NCBI GenBank assembly: GCA_023441965.1
Contig: JAEZNB010000078.1
Location: 1-64,000, forward strand
Source: Bacillota bacterium
GTDB lineage: Bacteria > Bacillota > Clostridia > Lachnospirales > Lachnospiraceae
Direction: 5' to 3'
Length of the DNA stretch: 64,000 nt
Shown: positions 1 through 7,695 of the stretch, piece after piece
Position numbering within the stretch: position 1 is the first letter of the stretch
Layout: each line of letters begins with the position of its first letter
Made by a program: the position numbers and the translations under genes
Notes under the pieces: model-generated
Seen by the model: the letters and a program-made list of their open reading frames with translations, nothing else
What the model was told of the DNA's origin: nothing
Databases searched by the model: none

Positions 1-1818
1 GTCTATGTTGTGGCAGAGCTCCTTGAGATTACTGATGAACGGTGGAGAAATGCGATAGAAGGATATTTTCACATGCAAAAATTTAACCTGATTGTTGAAC
101 CGGAATATTATCCAGTCGCACTATCGGTATATCATAACCGACGGAATGATATCCATACATCAGGCATTGTTAATACAAAGAAACTACCATCCAATGATAC
201 GATAGATCAACATTCTCTGGCCTATGTGATTCATAGTAATAATCGATATGCAAGGGCCTATGCACACTATATTTTAGGACGTGTCATGCGGGTGGAGGAT
301 ATCAATGATCTGGAGAACTATGAGATTGCCATAACCCCGGATTGTATGCTCTACCAAGGCTATGTCGCACGAGTCCTGGACAAGGATAGATATCGAAACC
401 CTTATATTGGACAAAATGCGTACCGCGTTCAGATAGGTAATGCAAGGCAGGAGTTGTCTGAAGCAACAGCGCAGCGTAAAGAACTCCGAGAAAGGCATCA
501 AAAGCTTTCAGAGATAATTGAAGCAGAGAAGAAGATTAATATTGATTGGATGAAGGAGGTCATGGATGCACCTGCCTTGATCAAAGATTATGAGAAGCAG
601 CTAAGAGAAGCAAGGGAGGAGCTTAACAGAGCACAAAAAGATCCTACATTGATTGAGCTGATGCATCAAATTGAGCTTTGTGATAAGCAGATTAATGAAG
701 TCACAAGGGAAAAGGAGCGGCTTCAAAAGGAATCAATACGTTTGATGAGCAGGAACGAGCAAAATGATCAGGATATAAAAATAAGAAGCGGAGAAATGGC
801 AAGAGAACTTCGCCGGTATGAAGAGATGTCAGATCAAAATCCTGTTGAATGCAGAGAAGCAGAGGAAAAGTATCTTCAGAACCGAAGGACAAAATCACCT
901 AAAGTAATCGCAGAGAATTTTGCCCCGCAAAGAAGCCAGTATTTGAACGAGAAGGATGAAATTTTGAATGGCAAGGGAGGCTTAAGGGATCTTCAGGAAA
1001 GCTTTAACCATACCTTTGATCAGGATTTTCTTAGAGGGATGGAAGGAATTCGAGATTATATCGATGCGAAGAACAAGCTGGAGTCAGTAGAGATGATCCG
1101 CTTTGAGGAACAGCTGCGCAAGGCACAGGAAGAATGTGAGATGATATTTAAGAGCGACTTCCTGTCCCGTATGAAGGAAAATATTGAGAATGCGCGTAAT
1201 GAATTCAAAAATCTGAATAAATCCCTGAATGGAATCTATTACGGTGAGGATAGCTATCGTTTTGTCCTGACCAGTGACAAGAAGAAGGACAGCCTTTACA
1301 GGATGATTACTTCTGAAAATAATCAGGAAGGCTATAATTTATGGACGGCTTCCTTCGAGGAGGAGTATAAGGAGGAGATGAAGGAACTGTTCGATAAGCT
1401 GATGACCAAGGACGATAAGGGAGATCAGGTAATTCGTGAGTATACGGATTACCGCTCCTATCTGGATTATGATATTGAGATTCATAAGAAAAACGGAGCT
1501 GTACAAAAGTTTTCTGCCATTTATGGTGAAAAAAGCGGAAGTGAAACTCAAGTACCCTATTATGTGGCAATCGCCGCCTCCTTCTACCAGCTTTACCGTC
1601 TGGGGAATAGTGTGAGACTGATGCTTCTTGATGAAGCCTTTGACAAGATGGATGATGAACGAATAGCCTCCATGCTGGACTTCTTTAATACCCTTGGTCT
1701 GCAGGTTATTATGGCTACGCCTCCCGCTAAGGTTGAGATAATCGGCGAAAAGGTAGACACCATACTGACAGCAATACGGGTGGGTACGAATAGCATTATT
1801 GAAGAATACGATATGTAA
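1..1818 (+). CDS. jetC: Wadjet protein JetC, SMC/MukB-like ATPase (5' end cut by window)
   Basis: The reading frame is open from base 1, so this is the C-terminal 605 residues of a longer protein; the family is usually about 1100 residues. Visible parts are a long Glu/Lys/Arg-rich coiled coil (roughly residues 140-290 and 360-400) and a C-terminal ATPase head half: a signature-like segment GEKSGSETQVPYY and a Walker B strand ending LMLLDEAFDKMDD near residue 540. The N-terminal Walker A half must lie upstream of the window. The family loads on DNA as the motor of the Wadjet plasmid-restriction complex. It is followed after 63 bases by the nuclease gene jetD, the usual Wadjet order (jetA-jetB-jetC-jetD). 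An ordinary SbcC or MukB is less likely because of that partner. Confidence 0.85.
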   Translation, partial: VYVVAELLEITDERWRNAIEGYFHMQKFNLIVEPEYYPVALSVYHNRRNDIHTSGIVNTKKLPSNDTIDQHSLAYVIHSNNRYARAYAHYILGRVMRVEDINDLENYEIAITPDCMLYQGYVARVLDKDRYRNPYIGQNAYRVQIGNARQELSEATAQRKELRERHQKLSEIIEAEKKINIDWMKEVMDAPALIKDYEKQLREAREELNRAQKDPTLIELMHQIELCDKQINEVTREKERLQKESIRLMSRNEQNDQDIKIRSGEMARELRRYEEMSDQNPVECREAEEKYLQNRRTKSPKVIAENFAPQRSQYLNEKDEILNGKGGLRDLQESFNHTFDQDFLRGMEGIRDYIDAKNKLESVEMIRFEEQLRKAQEECEMIFKSDFLSRMKENIENARNEFKNLNKSLNGIYYGEDSYRFVLTSDKKKDSLYRMITSENNQEGYNLWTASFEEEYKEEMKELFDKLMTKDDKGDQVIREYTDYRSYLDYDIEIHKKNGAVQKFSAIYGEKSGSETQVPYYVAIAASFYQLYRLGNSVRLMLLDEAFDKMDDERIASMLDFFNTLGLQVIMATPPAKVEIIGEKVDTILTAIRVGTNSIIEEYDM

Positions 1819-1881
1819 ACTTCGGAGGAGCCGTAAAACTTTAATATAACGCTGCCATGCAGGTCTTACATGAGGTGTAAA

Positions 1882-3093
1882 GTGAATAGCGAAATAAAAA
1901 GTCTGTTAAATGCACTGTTGGATAAGTATGAAAGGAGTAAAACCTTTCAAGGAGATAATAAGCTGAACCATAGTATCTCTCTCAAGCCGGAAAAAGTCTT
2001 TCCGGCATATATAGATGATGCTCAATATGAGGTGTTTCATAAAGTTAATGAGGCTGTTAGAGACCTTGAGCTTCAGGATGTTATAAGTACTTTGCGTCTT
2101 CGAAATGGAGTGATTTCCAGGATAACGCTTAATTTGGATAAGCTGGATGTTGGATATCGTCTATGCGGGAGAGCTTCAAAGAGGGAAATACATAGGCAAT
2201 TGTATGAGGTATGGGAGGAGTTTGAGCTTACTATAACGGACGACCAGATAAGACAGATCTTTCACACTTATATCAGGGACCAGGAGGAACGATTAGAACA
2301 GAATAAGCAAGTGGCTTATTTCGACGGAGATATCTCCTCCTACCGCCAGCTACTGCTGGCCATCCGGGAGATACTGAAAAATGAAACAGAGCAGTTCATT
2401 AGGGATTTTTCTGTTCGAACCTTAGGCGCTTCCAAGATGTTGGAGAGCATGGAGGATCGTATTCGGTCCTTCTTATATGAGTATGGTGAATGTGAAGGGA
2501 AAGAGGATGCTCTTGAGGAGTATGGAATCGTTAGGACCCCGACAAATGTGTCAATGAAGGGTGAGGCTATATTGTACATCGGTGATCAGAAGTTGGACTT
2601 ATCCAGGCTCCGGGGAGACATCTCTCTATCGACGATATCCCTGGCCCAGATTGACCGAATAGATATAACAGGAGCTCGTATTGTGACTATAGAGAATCTA
2701 ACCAGCTTCTATACCTTTGAAAAAGAGGACTGCTTTGTTATATATCTCGGAGGATATCATAATGGTGTAAAGCGGAACTTCTTAAAACAGCTTTATGAGA
2801 GAAATCCCGATAAGATATATGTGCATTTCGGAGATATTGATGCCGGAGGATTTTATATCTATGAACATCTGGTAAAGCGGACAGGCATACCCTTCGGTTT
2901 AGCAGGTATGGATGTGGATACACTGCTGAAGCATAAAGATGCTTGGAGGGTTTTGACAGTAAATGACCGAAGACGAATCCAAGCATTGCTGGGTAAGGAA
3001 AGAGCAATGAGGTACCAGGAGGTATTGCTTTTTATGCTTGAGCATAATTGTAAGCTGGAGCAGGAAGCTGTTCATCTGAGCTTTAATTGGTGA
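1882..3093 (+). CDS. jetD: Wadjet nuclease JetD (DUF3322/DUF2220, Toprim-like)
   Basis: Predicted 403-residue nuclease subunit of the Wadjet anti-plasmid system; in characterised systems JetD cleaves circular DNA extruded by the JetABC motor. The N-terminal half has the charged helical character of DUF3322. The C-terminal third has the Toprim-like DUF2220 core, with an acidic strand IYVHFGDIDAGGFYIYEHL near residues 315-333 whose D-x-D pair fits metal binding, and an upstream conserved Glu in TIENLTSFY. The start is placed at GTG 1882 because GAGGTG at 1872-1877 sits just before it; an in-frame ATG at 1870 has a poorer ribosome site. The gene appears intact, with typical C-terminal length. 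It is the last gene of the system; the next gene has its own promoter. Confidence 0.85.
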   Translation: MNSEIKSLLNALLDKYERSKTFQGDNKLNHSISLKPEKVFPAYIDDAQYEVFHKVNEAVRDLELQDVISTLRLRNGVISRITLNLDKLDVGYRLCGRASKREIHRQLYEVWEEFELTITDDQIRQIFHTYIRDQEERLEQNKQVAYFDGDISSYRQLLLAIREILKNETEQFIRDFSVRTLGASKMLESMEDRIRSFLYEYGECEGKEDALEEYGIVRTPTNVSMKGEAILYIGDQKLDLSRLRGDISLSTISLAQIDRIDITGARIVTIENLTSFYTFEKEDCFVIYLGGYHNGVKRNFLKQLYERNPDKIYVHFGDIDAGGFYIYEHLVKRTGIPFGLAGMDVDTLLKHKDAWRVLTVNDRRRIQALLGKERAMRYQEVLLFMLEHNCKLEQEAVHLSFNW

Positions 3094-3143
3094 CAAGGAT
3101 AGGAGTAGAAGATGAGATCAAATCAAATGAGAATCATTCATAA

Positions 3144-3335
3144 AATAATATCAGGGCAGCATTTATCAATATTCGGAGAAACATCAAATATATTCTCGGG
3201 GATTTTAAGGATGTATTATCGGATTTGGGGCTACTCTGGATCTTTATCTTAGGCTTCATCGTGGGTATCGGCGCTTTGTTATGGAGAATAGTGGAACTGC
3301 TGTATACCAAAGTGGTTTATGGGTTCTGGATTTGA
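3144..3335 (+). pseudogene. Possible remnant of a small membrane protein gene
   Basis: A frame open from a stop at 3141-3143 to TGA at 3333-3335 encodes 63 residues with a basic N-terminal half (IRRNIKYI) and one convincing hydrophobic helix (LLWIFILGFIVGIGALLW) followed by a basic/aromatic tail. No ATG, GTG or TTG lies in the first half, so a normal start is missing; an ATG in another frame at 3111 has a GGAGTAGAAG-like site before it, which would fit a frameshift. The hydrophobic segment looks protein-like rather than random. It may be a broken gene left beside the Wadjet system; I do not recognise a family. Confidence 0.3.
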
Positions 3336-3368
3336 TGGTAATTACCAATAATACTTATCAGCCTGTTA

Positions 3369-3397
3369 TTGATATAGTGATCGAAATATGATATATT
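3369..3397 (+). promoter_or_regulatory. Sigma-A-type promoter of the phospholipid operon
   Basis: TTGATA (3369-3374), 17 bases, TATATT (3392-3397), placed 37 bases before the PAP2 start codon. The match to consensus and spacing is good. Confidence 0.6.
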
Positions 3398-3433
3398 TTG
3401 ATATGACGGTACAAAGGAGTAAGGAGATTTTTG

Positions 3434-4147
3434 GTGAATAAAAAAGTAAGAGAACTCTACAAGCAATCCATTGGCAGATGGATTCCGGCGTATGGGCTTC
3501 TCCCCCTCATTGCGTGTTTTGCGATGAATTGTCTTGTTTATTGGGGAAGCCATAACCTGGTACAGAATAAAAAACATTATGATCTGACCTCTAAGCTGGA
3601 CAATCAAGTACCCTTTGTAAAAGAATGGGTCATCATCTACGTTGTATGTTATTTTTTTTGGGCGATTAACTATATTCTGATTTCCCGTGAAGGAAGAGAT
3701 AAGTGTTATCGGTTTGTATTTGCTGATCTGCTGTCGAGATTGATCTGCGGTATTATTTTTATCGTTTATCCGACGACCAACCTTCGGCCTACCGTAGCCG
3801 GAAGTGATTTTACAAGCTGGTTGATGAACTTTATTTATCGCATTGATCCTGCAACAAACCTCTTTCCATCCATACATTGTCTGGTCAGCTGGTTTTGCTT
3901 TGTCGGGATAAGAGGCAGCAAAAAGCTTCCTCTTTGGTACAAGGTATTTTCATGTATCTTTGCTGTTTTGGTATTTGCATCCACGCAATTTACAAAGCAG
4001 CATTATCTGATCGATGTAGTGGGTGGCATAGTCATTGCGGAGGTGTGCTTCTATATAGCGAACCATACGAAGATTTATGTAAGGCTGAAGAGGCCTTTTG
4101 TATGGGCGGAGCAAAGAATATTTGGAGAAGTTTCGGATGATGAATAA
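3434..4147 (+). CDS. PAP2-superfamily membrane phosphatase/phosphotransferase
   Basis: 237-residue polytopic membrane protein with the PAP2 signature in order: NLRPTV (domain 1, with the Arg-Pro pair), PSIHC (domain 2, the usual PSGH with Ile and catalytic-type His), and STQFTKQHYLIDVVGG (domain 3, His and Asp present, the usual Ser-Arg replaced by Ser-Thr). PAP2 enzymes dephosphorylate or transfer phosphate head groups on lipids at the membrane; the Ile form of domain 2 is also seen in inositol-phosphotransferase-like members. GTG 3434 is preferred over TTG 3431 because AAGGAG at 3421-3426 is better spaced. It is first in an operon with a flippase-like protein, pssA and psd, so a lipid substrate is likely; the exact one is unknown. 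Confidence 0.75.
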   Translation: MNKKVRELYKQSIGRWIPAYGLLPLIACFAMNCLVYWGSHNLVQNKKHYDLTSKLDNQVPFVKEWVIIYVVCYFFWAINYILISREGRDKCYRFVFADLLSRLICGIIFIVYPTTNLRPTVAGSDFTSWLMNFIYRIDPATNLFPSIHCLVSWFCFVGIRGSKKLPLWYKVFSCIFAVLVFASTQFTKQHYLIDVVGGIVIAEVCFYIANHTKIYVRLKRPFVWAEQRIFGEVSDDE

Positions 4148-5189
4148 GCGTAAGCTAATCTTTAACACCTTATTTCTGCTTATCGTAGGTGTTATTACTT
4201 ATTACTACATCTTTCAGGGTCAGGACATGGCCTTCATTATGGAGCACATCGCAAATGCGGATGTAAGATATTGGGCCTTGGCCATCATATGTATTGTTTT
4301 TTTTGTCGGAAGTGAAGCGATGATCATTTTTTACATGATGCATTCCATCCGGCAAAAGGTTCGTCTGACCCATTGCTTGCTGTACTCCTTTGTGGGCTTT
4401 TTCTTTAGCTGTATTACACCTTCGGCATCAGGGGGACAGCCGGCACAGGTCTATTTTATGAAAAAGGACAAGATACCGATACCGGTCTCCAGCCTGATTC
4501 TGATGATCGTTACCATCACTTATAAATTGGTATTGGTGGCTTTGGGAGTAATCATACTGATCATCAGGCCTACAGAGATCATGGGCTATCTGGAACCGAT
4601 CATGGGAGTCTGTTATCTGGGACTTGTAATAAATATAGGCTTTGTAGGCATCATGTTTCTTTTTGCTTTTCATCCGACCATGGCTCATCAGCATCTTACG
4701 GCTCTGATCAGGTTACTCGGTAAAATGCATCTTGTCCGTAGGGTCGATCACTATCTGCATAAGCTTGACTCCGCTATGAAGCAATATAAAGATGTAGCAG
4801 GTTACTTCAGGACAAACAAGAGAGTGATATGGAATGTACTTGGGATTACAGTCATACAACGGATACTGCTTTTTTTTGTAACATATTTGGTTTATCGGTC
4901 CTTTGGACTGAAGGGAACAGATTTTATTACGATTACGATCTTACAGGGAATGATATCGGTAGCGGTGGATATGCTTCCGCTTCCGGGAGGTATGGGAATC
5001 AGTGAGAAGCTGTTTTTGTTGGTTTTTGTACCTGTTTTTGGCAGTGTAACACTGCCTGCGATGATTGTAAGCAGAGGTCTTAGCTATTATTCACAACTGC
5101 TGATCAGTGCCTTGTTTACGGTAGTTGCGTTTTTTACGATAGGAAGGAAGAAGATGGAGAGGGGACAAGAGGATGATAGGGTTTTATGA
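4137..5189 (+). CDS. UPF0104/LPG-synthase transmembrane-domain protein (flippase-like)
   Basis: 350-residue integral membrane protein with about eight hydrophobic helices, matching the membrane half of MprF-type lysylphosphatidylglycerol synthases but without the aminoacyltransferase half. Typical features are the basic-flanked first helix, the segment SFVGFFFSCITPSASGGQPAQ near residues 85-105, and MLPLPGGMGISEK near residue 290. Such proteins are often annotated as YbhN/AglD-like and are thought to move lipids across the membrane. ATG 4137 is chosen because GGAG at 4124-4127 is correctly spaced; it overlaps the PAP2 gene end by 11 bases, and its own 3' end overlaps pssA by 17, so translation is probably coupled. 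Confidence 0.75.
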   Translation: MMNKRKLIFNTLFLLIVGVITYYYIFQGQDMAFIMEHIANADVRYWALAIICIVFFVGSEAMIIFYMMHSIRQKVRLTHCLLYSFVGFFFSCITPSASGGQPAQVYFMKKDKIPIPVSSLILMIVTITYKLVLVALGVIILIIRPTEIMGYLEPIMGVCYLGLVINIGFVGIMFLFAFHPTMAHQHLTALIRLLGKMHLVRRVDHYLHKLDSAMKQYKDVAGYFRTNKRVIWNVLGITVIQRILLFFVTYLVYRSFGLKGTDFITITILQGMISVAVDMLPLPGGMGISEKLFLLVFVPVFGSVTLPAMIVSRGLSYYSQLLISALFTVVAFFTIGRKKMERGQEDDRVL

Positions 5190-5853
5190 TTACACGGTGG
5201 TACTAACATATCTCGGTCTTTGCAGTTCAGTGTTTGGTATTACCCAGGCGATGGACGGAAGATTTCGGACTGCAATTGTTTGCCTGGCAATATCGGGTCT
5301 TTGTGATATGTTTGATGGAAAGGTTGCAAGGAGGAAGAAGAACCGCAGCAATGACCAGAAGCTGTTTGGTATACAGATAGATTCCTTATGCGACGTGATT
5401 TGCTTTGGGGTTTTCCCTGCCATACTTAGCCATGTTCTGGGTGTTCGGGGGATTTTAGGCGGTGTAGTGATTGCATACTACTGTGTTTGTTCCGTTATTA
5501 GGTTAGGATTTTTCAATGTTCTTGAGACTAACCGTCAGATGAAGGAAGATGGAGCCAATAAATACTATCATGGACTTCCGATTACCTCCATAACGATTAT
5601 CCTGCCCTTTGTATTTCTCCTAAGCTTCATTACCCCGGCATATGCCTTCAAATGGATACTGTTGGCTACGCTCTTTATCGTGGCTACCTTGTTCATCATC
5701 AATTTCAAGCTGAAGAAGCCATCGAACAAACAGCTATGTTTTATCGTAATCGTTGTGGCCTTTGCAGTATCTATTATATTGCTGTACTCAGATTATCGTA
5801 TTAAGCAGAGAGTCGTACAGGAAAAGGCCTTGTTAGAAGATTTTTGGGAGTAG
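5173..5853 (+). CDS. pssA: CDP-alcohol phosphatidyltransferase, phosphatidylserine synthase
   Basis: 226-residue membrane enzyme predicted to make phosphatidylserine from CDP-diacylglycerol and serine. The CDP-alcohol phosphotransferase motif is complete: DMFDGKVAR near residues 39-47, then FGIQID and SLCD, giving the Asp/Asp-Gly/Ala-Arg/Gly/Asp/Asp pattern that binds two metals. About six hydrophobic helices follow. The product would be the substrate of the decarboxylase encoded 12 bases downstream, which supports serine over other alcohols. It starts inside the previous gene. Confidence 0.88.
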   Translation: MIGFYDYTVVLTYLGLCSSVFGITQAMDGRFRTAIVCLAISGLCDMFDGKVARRKKNRSNDQKLFGIQIDSLCDVICFGVFPAILSHVLGVRGILGGVVIAYYCVCSVIRLGFFNVLETNRQMKEDGANKYYHGLPITSITIILPFVFLLSFITPAYAFKWILLATLFIVATLFIINFKLKKPSNKQLCFIVIVVAFAVSIILLYSDYRIKQRVVQEKALLEDFWE

Positions 5854-5865
5854 GGGACAGAGTAA

Positions 5866-6732
5866 ATGAAATGTGTGGACCGTGAGGGCAATTACATCAG
5901 GCAGAATGAAGCACAGGATAGAATACTAAAGCTGCTTTATCAAAGCATTCCGGGAAGAATGGTATTGAAGCAGCTTGTAAGGCCGTGGATCTCTAAGCTT
6001 ACAGGAGCAGTGTTAAGCAGTCCCTGTTCAAGAGTCCTGATTGCTCCCTTTGTTAAGAAAAATCAGATCAATATGGCAGAATATGAGGACCGTTCCTTCT
6101 TATCCTATAATGATTTCTTTACCAGAAGGCTAAAGGAGGGGCAACGCAGGATTGATCCTCAGCCGGGCCATCTGATCGCACCCTGTGACGGTAAATTAAG
6201 CGTATATCCCATCAGGAAGGACGCTTGTTTCACGATTAAGAATACGGAGTATACCTTACACAGCTTACTGAAGAGTAAAAGACTGGCCGATCATTATGAG
6301 GGAGGAACGCTCTTACTCTTCCGGCTGACAGTAGATGATTATCATAGATATTGTTATATAGACAATGGAAAAAAGACAAGAAATTATAAGATCAAGGGTG
6401 TCTTTCACACCGTGAATCCGATTGCAAACCTGTTACTTCCGGTATACAAGGAAAATACAAGAGAATTTACACTGATTGAGACGGAGAACTTCGGCAGAGT
6501 TCTGGTTATGGAAGTAGGAGCCATGCTGGTCGGTAAGATCGTGAATTATCATGGGGCTGCGCCTGTAAGACGGGGAGAAGAGAAAGGGAGATTCGAGTTC
6601 GGTGGGTCCTCCATCCTGATCCTCCTGGAGCAGGGCAGGGCAGTGATTGACGAAGACATCCGTTTCCATTCGGCCAATGGAGCCGAGACGACAGTAAAGC
6701 TGGGCGAACGGATCGGAGTTGTCGGCAGATGA
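5866..6732 (+). CDS. psd: Phosphatidylserine decarboxylase proenzyme
   Basis: 288-residue proenzyme that converts phosphatidylserine to phosphatidylethanolamine. The self-cleavage site is GGSS at residues 246-249 (the usual LGST/GGST variant); cleavage before Ser248 would yield the pyruvoyl alpha chain. Other family segments are LIAPCDGKLS near residue 104, the TVDDYHRYCY stretch near residue 152 with the family His, and HTVNPIA near residue 182. GGGAG/GGGG sequences before ATG 5866 serve as ribosome site. It is the last gene of the lipid operon, with a strong terminator right behind it. Confidence 0.92.
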   Translation: MKCVDREGNYIRQNEAQDRILKLLYQSIPGRMVLKQLVRPWISKLTGAVLSSPCSRVLIAPFVKKNQINMAEYEDRSFLSYNDFFTRRLKEGQRRIDPQPGHLIAPCDGKLSVYPIRKDACFTIKNTEYTLHSLLKSKRLADHYEGGTLLLFRLTVDDYHRYCYIDNGKKTRNYKIKGVFHTVNPIANLLLPVYKENTREFTLIETENFGRVLVMEVGAMLVGKIVNYHGAAPVRRGEEKGRFEFGGSSILILLEQGRAVIDEDIRFHSANGAETTVKLGERIGVVGR

Positions 6733-6747
6733 TGCAGAAGATAGAAT

Positions 6748-6781
6748 GAGCTTATTCTTAAATGTGAATAAGCTCTTTTTG
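6748..6781 (+). terminator. Intrinsic terminator after psd
   Basis: Perfect 10-bp stem GAGCTTATTC (6748-6757) with GAATAAGCTC (6766-6775), 8-base loop, followed by six T. Confidence 0.9.
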
Positions 6782-6816
6782 ATTCTGACAAATAATCCTT
6801 CTGCCATATGTATACG

Positions 6817-6847
6817 CTGCCATAGGATCCTTCTGCCATAGGATCCT
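6817..6847. repeat. 15-bp direct repeat, two copies
   Basis: CTGCCATAGGATCCT occurs at 6817-6831 and again at 6833-6847, with a partial third copy (TTCTGCCATA) just upstream near 6799-6808. It lies between the psd terminator and the promoter of the response regulator and looks like a local duplication. Confidence 0.7.
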
Positions 6848-6978
6848 GTTATATGGTCCGCCGTGATGTGGGTGTAGCTCTACAGGGGCAGTCGATTTAT
6901 CTCTTCAAGTATGATACTACAAAAACAGGAAATCTATATACATATGTGACGGACTTGATTATAATGGAATCAGGATAG
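6826..6978 (+). pseudogene. Possible gene fragment related to secreted-protein repeat segments
   Basis: A short open frame (stop at 6823-6825, stop TAG at 6976-6978, internal ATG at 6853) encodes a protein-like stretch containing ALQGQSIYLFKYD and TKTGNLYTYV. The pattern of a Val-rich strand, Gly-Gln, then Tyr-Leu-Phe-Lys-Tyr-Asp and Thr-Gly-Asn-Leu resembles a repeat seen in clostridial cell-surface proteins, from memory. No ribosome site precedes the ATG, so I read it as a decayed remnant. It overlaps the promoter of the next operon. Confidence 0.25.
6937..6965 (+). promoter_or_regulatory. Probable promoter of the two-component operon
   Basis: TATACA (6937-6942), 17 bases, TATAAT (6960-6965), with the start codon of the response regulator 49 bases downstream. 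The -35 element is only a fair match. Confidence 0.5.
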
Positions 6979-7013
6979 GAATAACAGGTTTTCCCAGAAA
7001 GCATGGTGATAGG

Positions 7014-7694
7014 ATGAAAGAAAAGATTCTGGTCATCGAAGATGAACGGAAAATAGCAGATGCAATTGTATATGCCCTTAAGAGAGAGGGCTATACAGCA
7101 GAGGCTGTTTATGACGGAGCAGCAGCCATTGACAAAATGAGGGAGCTTGGTCCCGATGCCATCATTCTTGATGTGATGCTACCGGGTATGGATGGATATG
7201 ATATTTTAAAGAAGCTGCAGAACAAGGGATGCTTTGGTGTGATCATGCTGACGGCTAAGGAGGATATCGTCAACAAGATACTGGGCCTGGAGCTGGGAGC
7301 GGATGATTATATGACAAAGCCCTTTGATATGAGGGAGCTGCTCGCCCGATTGAAGTCTCTGCTAAGAAGAATGCAGAAGGCAGAGACCAGAGAAGCGGAT
7401 GAAGTAAATGTACGGGGAATTAAGCTGCAGGTGAGTCACAGAACAGCCTATGCGGGGGGAACCCTGCTCGATTTAACACCCAAGGAATATGATCTTCTTA
7501 AGCTCCTGCTCTCCTCCCCTGACAGGGTGTATAGCAGAGAGCAGCTGCTGGATCTGATCTGGGGCATGGAATACTATGGAGGAACCCGTACGGTAGATAT
7601 CCATATCCAAAGACTTCGAAAAAAACTGGGAGCGGAGCATGGAGAAGTGATCCAGACTGTTCATGGGATTGGCTATAAAACGTTAGGAGGTTAA
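7014..7694 (+). CDS. OmpR/PhoB-family response regulator
   Basis: 226-residue DNA-binding regulator. The N-terminal receiver domain (residues 1-120) has the acidic pair ED at 9-10, phospho-acceptor Asp53 in IILDVMLPGMDG, Thr in MLTAKED and Lys in MTKPFDMRELLARL. The C-terminal winged helix (130-226) carries the typical LTPKEYDLLKLLL, SREQLLDLIWG and RTVDIHIQRLRKKLG segments. It should be phosphorylated by the kinase encoded one base downstream. The stimulus and target genes are not evident; the third gene of the operon is a lipoprotein that may feed into sensing. Confidence 0.92.
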   Translation: MKEKILVIEDERKIADAIVYALKREGYTAEAVYDGAAAIDKMRELGPDAIILDVMLPGMDGYDILKKLQNKGCFGVIMLTAKEDIVNKILGLELGADDYMTKPFDMRELLARLKSLLRRMQKAETREADEVNVRGIKLQVSHRTAYAGGTLLDLTPKEYDLLKLLLSSPDRVYSREQLLDLIWGMEYYGGTRTVDIHIQRLRKKLGAEHGEVIQTVHGIGYKTLGG

Positions 7695-7695
7695 G

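Noticed and set aside
3317..3877. 186-residue minus-strand open frame
   Set aside because: Antisense to the PAP2 gene and its promoter; composition is not protein-like.
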